From Desulfurivibrionaceae bacterium (lineage in GTDB: Bacteria > Desulfobacterota > Desulfobulbia > Desulfobulbales > UBA5123): a stretch of 34,831 nt of DNA. The number at the start of each line of letters is the position of its first letter. Within the stretch, counting starts at the first letter, position 1. The DNA is taken from assembly GCA_030145325.1 (NCBI GenBank), contig JAQYVW010000030.1, positions 1 to 34,831 of the forward strand, read 5' to 3'. The position numbers and the translations under genes were made by a program. The notes beneath the pieces are model-generated. The model saw nothing but the letters and a program-made list of their open reading frames with translations. It was not told the origin of the DNA and searched no databases. Positions 1 through 8,300 of this stretch are shown piece after piece.

Positions 1-213
1 GTCAATAAGGATATCAGTCTCGGTATTATTAAATCCTTTGTCTTTGCTCTCTTGATTGTTTGGATTTGTACGGGGCGGGGGTATTTTGTTCATAAAATAC
101 GCAATGCCGGTTTTGGGGCTGAAGCTGTGAGTAAGGTCACAACCCAGGCGGTGGTAATGTCGTCCATTGCTATTTTGATTTGGGATTATCTTTTGACGGC
201 GATGCTGTTATGA
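1..213 (+). CDS. mlaE: MlaE, phospholipid ABC transporter permease (C-terminal fragment)
   Basis: The window opens inside this gene; 70 codons remain before TGA at 211-213. The translated end has two hydrophobic segments (FVFALLIVWICTG and VVMSSIAILIWDYLLTAML) separated by a short loop with a conserved-looking GFGAEAVSKVTTQAVV stretch, which is the typical C-terminus of MlaE/YrbE permeases. MlaE forms the inner-membrane channel of the MlaFEDB complex that moves phospholipids between the inner membrane and periplasmic MlaC. The stop overlaps the ATG of the following ATPase gene by two bases (ATGA), so the two are translationally coupled. The identity is supported by the mlaF-mlaD-mlaA-mlaC order downstream. 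The start lies outside the window. Confidence 0.88.
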   Translation, partial: VNKDISLGIIKSFVFALLIVWICTGRGYFVHKIRNAGFGAEAVSKVTTQAVVMSSIAILIWDYLLTAMLL

Positions 214-986
214 GTGAAGCAATTATTCAATTTGTCGAGGTCGTTAAATCCTTTGGCTCCCAACGGGTTTTGGATAGGGTTAATTTTGCCATTCCGGTGG
301 GCAAGACCACGGTTATTGCTGGTGGTAGCGGTCAGGGCAAGAGTGTGACCCTGAAGCTGATTTTGGGGTTGCTGCAGGCCGATTCGGGACAGATCTTGGT
401 GGAAGGTAAGGATGTCACGTGCATGGGCCGCAAGGAACTTAACTTGGTGCGAACCGAGTTTGGGGTTTTATTTCAGGGGGCGGCGCTTCTCGACTCGTTG
501 ACGGTTTTTGATAATGTCTCTTTGCCGTTGGTGGAACGAACTGCCCTCAGCAGGGGTGAAATCAAGGAGCGGGTCATGGCGACCCTGGCCCAATTAGGTC
601 TTGAGGGTAGCGAGAATAAATTTCCGGCGCAGTTAAGTGGCGGCATGAAGAAACGGGTTGGTTTGGCCCGGGCCCTGCAATTGCAGCCCAAAATAATGCT
701 TTTTGATGAACCCACCACCGGTCTTGATCCGGAGAAAGCCATGGAGATCTATCAACTGTTTCATCGCACCCAGCAGCAGTTTGGCTATACCTCGATCATT
801 GTCAGTCATGACATTCCCAAAATATTCAATCTTGCTGATCAGGTGGTTATCCTTAATCGTGGGAAGGTGAATACTTTTGCCAGCCCTGAGGATATTACAC
901 GGTCGGAAGATCCCGATATCAAGGATTTTGTCAAGAAAACCATGGGGGATGTTTACCTCAGCAGAGAAATGGAATATGCGCCATGA
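210..986 (+). CDS. mlaF: MlaF, phospholipid ABC transporter ATPase
   Basis: This 258-residue ABC ATPase powers the MlaFEDB lipid transporter on the cytoplasmic face of the inner membrane. Walker A (GGSGQGKS) is at residues 38-45, the signature is LSGGMKKRVGLARAL, Walker B is LFDEPTTGLDP, and the switch histidine lies in VSHD. The LSGGMKKR form of the signature is typical of the MlaF/Ttg2A family. I chose ATG at 210 because it overlaps the mlaE stop as ATGA and starts directly before the first beta strand; an in-frame TTG at 180 would add ten residues encoded inside mlaE. The stop at 984-986 overlaps the mlaD start in the same ATGA manner. No MlaB (STAS) gene follows, which is common outside Gammaproteobacteria. 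Confidence 0.95.
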   Translation: MSEAIIQFVEVVKSFGSQRVLDRVNFAIPVGKTTVIAGGSGQGKSVTLKLILGLLQADSGQILVEGKDVTCMGRKELNLVRTEFGVLFQGAALLDSLTVFDNVSLPLVERTALSRGEIKERVMATLAQLGLEGSENKFPAQLSGGMKKRVGLARALQLQPKIMLFDEPTTGLDPEKAMEIYQLFHRTQQQFGYTSIIVSHDIPKIFNLADQVVILNRGKVNTFASPEDITRSEDPDIKDFVKKTMGDVYLSREMEYAP

Positions 987-1429
987 AGAAAATCAACACG
1001 GATTTTATCGTTGGGCTATTTTTGCTCGCCGGTTTTGGATGTTTTGTTTATCTCTCCCTGCAACTGGGCGAGTTTTCGATGTTTTCCATGGAAAAGAATT
1101 ATACCTTGACCGCTGACTTCAACAACGTCTCAGGCTTGAAGCCTGGGGCCGGGGTTGAGATGTCCGGAGTTGGGGTGGGGCAGGTATTCCGCATTGAACT
1201 GGGTGATAATGACCAGGCCCACGTGACCCTGTTGGTTAAGCGTGAGGTCAAGATTACGGAGGATGCCATTGCCTCCATTCGAACCCAGGGGATTATCGGC
1301 GATAAGTACATCCGTATTAGTCAGGGTGGGATGGATGATTTTCTCCCTGACGGCGGTGAGCTTGAGGAAACCGAATCAGCCGTTGATCTTGAGGAATTGG
1401 TGAGCAAGTATATTTTTGGTAAAGTTTAA
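983..1429 (+). CDS. mlaD: MlaD, MCE-domain lipid-binding protein
   Basis: This 148-residue protein has one N-terminal membrane anchor (about residues 8-28, VGLFLLAGFGCFVYLSLQLG) followed by a single MCE domain (about 38-118) containing the family pattern of NNVSGLKPGAGVEMSGVGVG and the later TQGIIGDKYIRIS. MlaD forms a hexameric ring in the periplasm above MlaE and passes lipid between the permease and MlaC. The length matches single-MCE MlaD proteins. It follows mlaF with an ATGA overlap, and about 170 bp separate it from mlaA. The C-terminal tail after the MCE domain is short and acidic, ending in VDLEELVSKYIFGKV. Confidence 0.93.
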   Translation: MKKINTDFIVGLFLLAGFGCFVYLSLQLGEFSMFSMEKNYTLTADFNNVSGLKPGAGVEMSGVGVGQVFRIELGDNDQAHVTLLVKREVKITEDAIASIRTQGIIGDKYIRISQGGMDDFLPDGGELEETESAVDLEELVSKYIFGKV

Positions 1430-1470
1430 GAAGTGGAAGCCAAATTAATACTCATTTTTATTATTTCGAC

Positions 1471-1499
1471 TTGTTGTTGGCGTCACTATGCAGCATAAT
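1471..1499 (+). promoter_or_regulatory. possible sigma-70 promoter before mlaA
   Basis: A -35-like TTGTTG (1471-1476) is followed after 17 bp by CATAAT (1494-1499), five of six matches to the -10 consensus. It lies in the 171-bp gap between mlaD and mlaA, about 100 bp before the mlaA start, and would give mlaA-mlaC and the gene after them their own transcript. The -35 match is weak. The rest of the gap shows no gene or terminator. Confidence 0.3.
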
Positions 1500-1603
1500 T
1501 TTCTTAAGAATTTTGAACGATGGCCTTTGTGCTTTTATGGTTTGTTTGCTGAAGCCTTGCGCCACGAACCACCCATTCTGTTAAATCTCTTTGAGAGTCA
1601 GTG

Positions 1604-2791
1604 ATGAGGAACTTGTTGTCTAAATTGTCTTCTCCCGGCGTTGCGATTTTTTTAGCGTTGGTTGTTTTCCGGTTGCTGCTGGCGCCGGTTGGTATGGCCA
1701 GCGAGGAAGATTTTTTTGAAGATGGTTGGGGTGATGAGGATTTTTCCGTCCAGGCCTCGGTTGCTAACGGCGGGATGGTCGATCCCCTTGAATCATTGAA
1801 TCGGGTGTTTTTTAACTTCAATGACCGGTTATACTTTTGGGTGTTGAAACCGGTGGCCCAGGGGTATAAGGCTGTTTTTGCTGATGAAGATGTGCGGCTG
1901 TGTTTCAGTAATGCCTTCCATAACCTATCCTCGCCGATAAGAATTGTTAATAATCTTTTGCAAGGAAAAATTATTGGGGCTGGTAGTGAACTGGCTTCAT
2001 TTTTGATTAATTCGACTTTGGGGATTGCCGGGCTGGCTGACCCTGCCCATAAGGAATTCGGTCTCTTGGACAGTGATGAGGATTTTGGCCAGACCTTGGG
2101 CAGCTATGGCGTTGGTAATGGCTTCTATATTTGTTGGCCGTTTTTGGGCCCTTCGTCGTTGCGGGATACGGTTGGAACTGTTGCTGATTCCTTTGCTGAT
2201 CCGCTCTCCTACTGGACTGCTTCGGGGGAAAGTGGTGGCTATGCTCTGCAAGGAGGGAAGCAGGTTAACAAGATTTCCTTGCATATTGGCAAGTATGAGC
2301 GTTTCAAAGATGCTTCCTTTGACCCTTATGTGGCGGTGCGTGATGCTTATGCGCAGCATCGGCATAGTCGAGTTACGGATGAGGTTGATGCTGCCTCGGG
2401 GTATGGAGTCAGTCGGTTAGAAAGACCTGCGGAGGAGATTCCTGCCACCAGTGTTGCCAATGCGCAGCCGGTGCCACAAGTGGTGACGCCGCCGGTTCAG
2501 AAGTCGGTGGAGTTGCCGGTGCCGGCAACAGTTTCCAAAGTGTCTTGGGATGCCATGCAGCCGGGTTTTTTTGTTCTGGTAGGTGTTTATCGTGATCCGT
2601 CAAATATTAAGCAACAGAGGGAGCGCGTCGTCCGAGTTGGCAAGGGGGCTTTGGTGGCCCGTTATCAACGAGCCGATTACTCTTTTTTTGGAGTTGAGGT
2701 TCCTGTCGGTGCAGACTTTGCCAAGGCTAAGCAGATGGAGCAAGACCTGCGCAGGGCTGGGTTCGCGGAAACGATGGTTGTGATGCATTGA
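1604..2791 (+). CDS. mlaA: MlaA (VacJ) outer-membrane lipid removal protein with C-terminal SPOR-like domain
   Basis: This 395-residue protein has a signal peptide (residues 1 to about 32, hydrophobic core AIFLALVVFRLLLAPVGMA), an MlaA domain (about 45-230) with DPLESLNRVFFNFND, LINSTLGIAGLADPA, DFGQTLGSYGVGNG and GPSSLRDTVG, a Pro/Val-rich linker (about 265-315), and an approximately 75-residue C-terminal domain that reads like a SPOR domain (FFVLVGVYRDPSNIKQQ near 323, ending RRAGFAETMVV). MlaA extracts mislocalised phospholipids from the outer leaflet and hands them to MlaC. E. coli MlaA is a shorter lipoprotein. Here no lipobox cysteine follows the signal peptide and there is an added peptidoglycan-binding-type domain. 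GTG at 1601 directly precedes the chosen ATG and is an equally possible start. Confidence 0.9.
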   Translation: MRNLLSKLSSPGVAIFLALVVFRLLLAPVGMASEEDFFEDGWGDEDFSVQASVANGGMVDPLESLNRVFFNFNDRLYFWVLKPVAQGYKAVFADEDVRLCFSNAFHNLSSPIRIVNNLLQGKIIGAGSELASFLINSTLGIAGLADPAHKEFGLLDSDEDFGQTLGSYGVGNGFYICWPFLGPSSLRDTVGTVADSFADPLSYWTASGESGGYALQGGKQVNKISLHIGKYERFKDASFDPYVAVRDAYAQHRHSRVTDEVDAASGYGVSRLERPAEEIPATSVANAQPVPQVVTPPVQKSVELPVPATVSKVSWDAMQPGFFVLVGVYRDPSNIKQQRERVVRVGKGALVARYQRADYSFFGVEVPVGADFAKAKQMEQDLRRAGFAETMVVMH

Positions 2792-2855
2792 TGTTTCTTG
2801 CCTTGGCGCGGCACCGATGGTGTTGGTAGCGGGGTATGTTTTTAAGGAGAAGATT

Positions 2856-3491
2856 ATGAATTTACAGCGAATAGTTTGGGGAAATGTTGCCATCGCCCTG
2901 CTGTCGTTCTTTTTTGTGTTTGCCGGGTTGCAGACTGTATCTGCCGCCGCCTCGGATCCTCTTACGCAGGTTAAGGGTTCCGTGGATTCGATTTTGCAGA
3001 TTGTGCAGGATAATAAGCCAGAACTTCAGGGTAAACTTGCTGACTCCTTCCGGCAGGAAATTATTGATCTTGTTTATGATCGATTTGACTTTCGGGTCAT
3101 GTCGCAACTTGCCCTGGCCCGAAATTGGAAAACAATAAGTTCTCAAGAGCAGGATCACTTTGTTTTCTTGTTTGCTAAATTGCTTGAAAACACCTATTAC
3201 GACCGCCTTAATTCTTATGCCGGTGAGCAGGTGATCTTCAAAACGCAACGGATACAGAAAAACAAGGCGGTGGTTTCAAGTGTGGTGGTGCGCAATGATA
3301 CTGAGACTCCGGTTGTTTATAAGTTGCGGCATAAGGATAATGACTGGTTGGTGTATGATGTAATCATTGAGGGAGTCAGTTTGGTGCGTAACTATCGAAC
3401 CCAGTTTGCCTCAATCATCGAAAAGGAAAAATATCCGGGCCTGATCAAGCGTTTGGAAGACAAAATTGCTAAAAACGAGTCAGATAAGTAA
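2856..3491 (+). CDS. mlaC: MlaC, periplasmic phospholipid-binding shuttle
   Basis: This 211-residue protein has a signal peptide (residues 1 to about 30, core VAIALLSFFFVFAGL, cleavage after VSAA) and an MlaC/Ttg2D domain. Family features visible include the FDFRVMSQLALARNWKTISSQ region, LLENTYYDRL, and the late YDVIIEGVSLVRNYRTQF. MlaC carries phospholipid between MlaA at the outer membrane and MlaD at the inner membrane. The start at 2856 is set by AAGGAGA ending five bases upstream; upstream in-frame codons would add a non-signal extension. The gene lies 64 bp after mlaA, and the next gene begins 5 bp after its stop, so it is probably cotranscribed with both. Confidence 0.93.
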   Translation: MNLQRIVWGNVAIALLSFFFVFAGLQTVSAAASDPLTQVKGSVDSILQIVQDNKPELQGKLADSFRQEIIDLVYDRFDFRVMSQLALARNWKTISSQEQDHFVFLFAKLLENTYYDRLNSYAGEQVIFKTQRIQKNKAVVSSVVVRNDTETPVVYKLRHKDNDWLVYDVIIEGVSLVRNYRTQFASIIEKEKYPGLIKRLEDKIAKNESDK

Positions 3492-3496
3492 CCGTT

Positions 3497-3970
3497 ATGG
3501 CTTCTGAAATTACCCCAGATGCTTGTGAGTTGGTCAAGGAGTACGCTAAGGCGGCCTTTCGATTTCTTAGCGGGGATGAATTGGCCGTCCTTTGTCCTTT
3601 TTTAAAGCTGCGCCGATGTCCCGTTGATTCTGTCTTGATGCGGGAGGGGGAGGCGGGAACCTTTATGGGCTTCCTCCTAGAAGGGAAATTGGCGGTGCGG
3701 AAAGAGACTTTGTTTGCCGGTAAGCATATTCTCTTGGCTATCCTCGATCCGGGCACCATGGTCGGAGAGATTTCGGTTGTTGCCCATGCGCTTCGAAATG
3801 CTTCTGTGGTTGTCACTGAAGAAAGTACCTTGCTTGAATTGACCAGGGAAGATTTTGATCTGCTGGTTAAGCATCACCCCGTTATCGGGGTGAAATTTCT
3901 GCGCCAGATTGTCAATGTGGTTAGTTTACGACTCCGTAAGGCCGACGATCGATTGGCCAGCCTCCTGTAG
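3497..3970 (+). CDS. stand-alone cyclic-nucleotide-binding-domain protein
   Basis: This 157-residue protein consists of one cNMP-binding (CRP-type) beta-barrel domain, about residues 25-135, and a C-terminal helix; there is no DNA-binding helix-turn-helix. The phosphate-binding cassette is recognisable as GEISVVAHALRNASVV (residues 90-105), with the conserved Gly90-Glu91 and Arg100. LLEGKLAVRKE and DPGTMVGEIS match the barrel pattern. It starts 5 bp after the mlaC stop, so it appears to be the last gene of the mla operon. The family includes sensors that act by protein-protein contact; the partner is not known. A link to lipid transport is inferred only from position. Confidence 0.85.
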   Translation: MASEITPDACELVKEYAKAAFRFLSGDELAVLCPFLKLRRCPVDSVLMREGEAGTFMGFLLEGKLAVRKETLFAGKHILLAILDPGTMVGEISVVAHALRNASVVVTEESTLLELTREDFDLLVKHHPVIGVKFLRQIVNVVSLRLRKADDRLASLL

Positions 3971-4072
3971 TTCATCCCCATTCCTTTTCGGCACCTTTTT
4001 GGGTTTCGTCAGCTCGTTCTTCTGTTACATTAATATCTTTCATTGTTAATGTGTTTTGTCTGGGGGCATCTT

Positions 4073-5359
4073 ATGTTGGAACAGAAGGATTTTATTTCTA
4101 TCTCCACCCTTGAGCTGGTTGAGTGTCTTGCCACCGCCATGGATCTGGTTAGTCCTGCCCTGGCTAATCATCAGCGGCGGGTTGGTTTTATTGCCTTAAG
4201 GCTTGCTGAGCAGATGGAGATGTCCAGAGAGTTGTGTAAAGAGGCGTTGATTGCCGGTCTTTTGCATGACTCAGGCGCTCTTTCCATGTATGACCGAGCC
4301 ATTACCCTTAATTTTGAGCTGGGCCCCACAGGTTCGTTTTCTCCCCATCAACATGCCATTGCTGGCTATCATCTAATTCGTAAGTTCCGGCCATTTGCCG
4401 AAGTTGCCCAGGTTATTCGTTTTCATCATCTGCCCTGGGGTAATGGCGAAGGCGCTTTTGTTAGCGATGAGGCGGTCCCCCTTGGCTCTCATCTCATCCA
4501 TTTGGCCGATCGGATTGATGTTTTGGTCAACGAGAAGAGTAATATCCTTCTTCAGGGGCAGGGGATCGTCGAGACTATTGAGCAGAAGAAGGGAGTGCTT
4601 TTCCATCCGGAATTGGTCAAGGCTTTTGTGGACTTGTCGAAGAAGGAAGCGTTCTGGCTTGATATCGCCAGTGTCTCAATGGGGGCCGGGGTTGCTACTG
4701 AATCAGGTTTTGCCCATGAGAAGCTTGATTGTGATGATTTGCTGGATATGACCGAGCTGTTTGGCCATATTATCGATTTCCGAAGTCGCTTTACGGCCAC
4801 TCATTCAAGTGGCGTTTCTACTTGTGCTGCAAGCCTTGCCCGTTTGGCCAACTTTTCAGAGGCAGAGTGTATGATGATGAAGATCGCCGGTAATCTTCAT
4901 GATCTTGGTAAGCTCGCGGTGCCGGTTGATATCCTTGAAAAACCTGCTGCCCTCAGCAATTCAGAGTTCCTTATTGTTAAGGCGCATACCTATTTCACCT
5001 ACAAGGTGTTGCGCAATTTTCGCGATATGGAGAATATCAGGGAATGGGCCGCCTACCATCATGAACGGTTGGATGGCAAAGGCTACCCGTTTCATTTGCG
5101 TGGTGATGAGTTATCGTTGGGGGCGCGGGTGATGGCTGTCGCCGATGTCTTCACCGCTATTACTGAAGACCGACCGTATCGTCAGGGGATGTCACCAGAA
5201 GAGGCGACCAGGGTTCTTGTTGAGATGGCCAAGAACAGGGCTTTAGATGGTAATGTTGTGCAGCTTTTACTTGATAATTTCAAAGATGTGAACCATCTGC
5301 GGGTTCTGGCGCAAACGGCCAGCCGGGATGATTATCAACTCTTCCGCCAGGGGTTTTGA
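4073..5359 (+). CDS. HD-GYP domain protein, probable cyclic-di-GMP phosphodiesterase
   Basis: The 428-residue protein has two HD-type halves. The N-terminal half (about 20-190) has a His65-Asp66 pair in GLLHDSGALS followed by FHHLPWG, which resembles but departs from the canonical motif. The C-terminal half (about 225-400) has the full HD-GYP signature: HDLGKLAVP from His276, then HHERLDGKGYP at 329-339, then VADVFTAITEDRPYRQG. HD-GYP proteins hydrolyse cyclic-di-GMP. No signal peptide, membrane segment or receiver domain is visible. ATG at 4073 has a GGGGG stretch about 7 bases upstream and is preferred over an upstream in-frame TTG at 4043. It runs convergent with the large gene after it, only 37 bp away. 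Confidence 0.87.
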   Translation: MLEQKDFISISTLELVECLATAMDLVSPALANHQRRVGFIALRLAEQMEMSRELCKEALIAGLLHDSGALSMYDRAITLNFELGPTGSFSPHQHAIAGYHLIRKFRPFAEVAQVIRFHHLPWGNGEGAFVSDEAVPLGSHLIHLADRIDVLVNEKSNILLQGQGIVETIEQKKGVLFHPELVKAFVDLSKKEAFWLDIASVSMGAGVATESGFAHEKLDCDDLLDMTELFGHIIDFRSRFTATHSSGVSTCAASLARLANFSEAECMMMKIAGNLHDLGKLAVPVDILEKPAALSNSEFLIVKAHTYFTYKVLRNFRDMENIREWAAYHHERLDGKGYPFHLRGDELSLGARVMAVADVFTAITEDRPYRQGMSPEEATRVLVEMAKNRALDGNVVQLLLDNFKDVNHLRVLAQTASRDDYQLFRQGF

Positions 5360-5396
5360 GCCCCTCTTCCCTTTGCTCTCCTTCTCCCCCCCCGGT

Positions 5397-8300
5397 CTAC
5401 TTATCTGCCGGTTCCTGATTTTCGTCACCGTTAATGGTCGAGGATGCCGGGTTGGCCTGTTCCTCGGCTTTATTCGGGCGCAGCAAGGGTTTCTTTTGCG
5501 TTGATCCATACCAGATGGTTGGTTCGGTGAATCGTTGCCAGCCCCACTTGAGAACCTTTAGCAACCCGAAGGAGACCCATAGGGCCCACGCCAGCATGGC
5601 CAATCGATAGGTCAACATGGGTAGGGAAAAGACCCACGCGCGGGGCAGCATCGGCCCGCTGACATCCTGATACCAGCGGAGGAGATTTCGCCGAGAGCCG
5701 TTGCCGACAATGTTCATGTCCGGATGACCAATCAGGCCCTGGGAGATGGCAAAGACCAGGGAAGCCATGGCCATGACGGTTAAAAAGACGATACCGACCT
5801 GGATGAGATTAAAGAGTTGCTTGTCGAGCTTGGCAGCCTTTTTTCGTTGATCCAGGGTAATCAACCATCCCACCACGGCCAGACTTGCCCCCAGGTTGCT
5901 CATGGAGAGGCCGATGCCGAGCAGGAGCCACTGGTAGAAGTGCAAGGGGGTTAAGCCGCTCTTGCTCAAGCCAAAGGCCACCAGCAGGATAATGATCAGC
6001 GCCGACCAGAAAAGAATGGCCGGCCCCACCAGTTGTTCGCCGCCCATAAAGAGGGGCCAGCGGTTGTGGGGCAAATGGAGATCGACACTGGCGTTGACGC
6101 TGGGGCTGTTGAGGTCGATGCTCGGGGTGGTGTAGCGCATGGACATCCCTGTTGCCTGGCGCCATTGCAACTCAACCTCCTGGTTGCCCGGATGGATCGG
6201 CAGGATGACTTGGCGTCCCTCCTGGCGGATCGGTTGCACCCGGCCATCGATCTTGACCTCTTGCAGACTGGCATCTTCCGGCAGGGAGAGGCTATGCTGA
6301 CCGCCCTGACTGGATTTGATCGTCAATCGAAGCACCCCATCGGTGGATCGTTGGCCGGGGTGCAGGCTAAGGTGACTTTTCTCAATGGTCAGGGTCTGGC
6401 CTTCAATCCCCTTGGGTCGCGAGACAGTCAGCACCACCTCCTCTTTGGGCCACGGGTGCCAGGTAGGCAGCCAGCGGTTCCCCTCCTGATGCTGGATTAC
6501 CGGGATGCCGCTGGTCTCCAGATGAAAGATGGGGCTGGCATCCACCTTCCAGACCTCTGTCCAGTGGCTGGTGTTCGGATGACGAAGAACAATAGTGTCG
6601 CTGGGCTCCAGAAACGATTCCCAGCGGAACAGGTTCTGGTTGCCGGCCATATTGACCTGAACCGTCTTGTCTTGAATCCGTACCCCCTCTGAGGTTACCG
6701 ATTCCCCGGGCAACAGGGGAATATTGAGGATCATTGCCGAACCGCTGCTCCCCTTTATTCGCTGAACCTTGGTCACAACCTTCCAGGTTAAGCCCAGAAG
6801 TATCTCCCGCTCCACTCGGGCAAAGGGCGGCAGGAGGCCGGTTTCCAGGATTTCGCCCTGCTGGCCATGGTGCTCGACAATCCGTTTGAACTGCAGTTGT
6901 TTATCAAAGGAGCCGTCTGGATGAATGCCATCCACGGACCAGCCTCGGGCCTTGGCGACGGCCCGGTGGGGCTTGAGGGGGAAGGGGAGTTGCAAGGTAT
7001 TTTGTTTGCCGATCCTGCCACGGAGTTCAAAGTGGTGTTTGCCAGCCGGGGCCATAACCCAGAGGGAATTCGCTTTCCTGAACAGGGCTTGGCAGGGGTT
7101 GCCGTCCATGCTGACCTGTTGGGGCAGCCACTGTTTGGCATTGCCGGGCAGGGGGAAGGCCGCAGCAAGGTCGCTTTCGGCTGTTAGGGAGATGGTAAGC
7201 TTCTGAGGGTCGATGTTAATCCGCATCTCGGAGATGTCGGCACAGTTGGGGAAACAGTCATCTTTTTCCAGCAACCGTTGCTGCAGTTCGTCAAGCAAGG
7301 GCTGAGACGGTATCTCATTGGCTCGTGCAACCGTCGGGGCCAGGAGAGGGACAAGGAACAGGGGCAGCAAAAGAAGGGGCTTCAGGCGGTTGAAATTGAT
7401 CCCCTGGCCGCGATTATAGCCCAGACCGAACATGCTCAACCCCAGGGCGATAATCAGGAAGACCCGGACAAAGGCGAGGACCAAGTTGGTTTTCGGACCG
7501 ATCAGCCACAAGGAGATGACCTGATCGCGATGCACTGGTCCTGACCAACTAAAAGGGATGGTTTGAAAGGGTTGCCATTGGGGCAGGCCCGGGCCGGTCT
7601 GGGTCAAGGACTTGGGATCATACTGGTTCACCTGACTGCTGGTCTTCAGGTTTCGGTTCAGGCCATTCATCCCTCCCATGGGTTCCGTCAGTCGGCGGGC
7701 TGCTTTTTTGCTGATCCCGTCTGCTGTTTGGGCCATATCTCTCATCTCCGGTGCTTTGAGCCCCGACCCTTTTTCGGCCAAGGTCATGGGGCGAGACTTT
7801 TTCATGGCCTGGCGATTCTGCTGCGAGTAGTCGGACATGGAGATCCAGGGGTGAGCGAGTTGGGGATAGATTCCGACCCGCAGGGTGGTGATGGAATAGG
7901 GAATCGCCAGGAGTATCAGGATCAGGAGGGTCAGGGCCTGATAGCCCTTGACCACCTGCCTGAGTTTACCTCCATCCAGATTCTTGAGCAGGGCGAAGCC
8001 GATCAATAAAGCCAGCCAGACATATCGGGGCGCACCCGGTTCATGAAAGGTGAGAACCATGGTCAGGAAAGCGACCAAGGCCAAGGGCTTGGAGAAGAGC
8101 TTGGCCATGGCAATGGTGAAGATCAAGACGATGAAAAAATCGAGTAAGGTCCATTTCTTAACCCAGGTCCCGGGGATTTGATCGATGCCGCTGGCGCTGA
8201 TCAGCTTCCAACCCGGCGGCAAGCGTAAATGTCCTGACACTTTCTGGAAATCATGATCCCAGCCGGTGGCAGGCAGGGTGGCGATATTCCCTTGGTAACC

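Noticed and set aside
4027-4052. Inverted repeat ACATTAA/TTAATGT before the HD-GYP gene
   Set aside because: AT-only-type 7-bp arms with a 12-bp spacer and no T run; too weak to call a terminator or operator.
6033-6692. 219-codon frame opposite the large envelope protein
   Set aside because: Shadow of the large gene, without ribosome site or recognisable domain; other such frames (7563-8009, 8616-8933) were rejected for the same reason.
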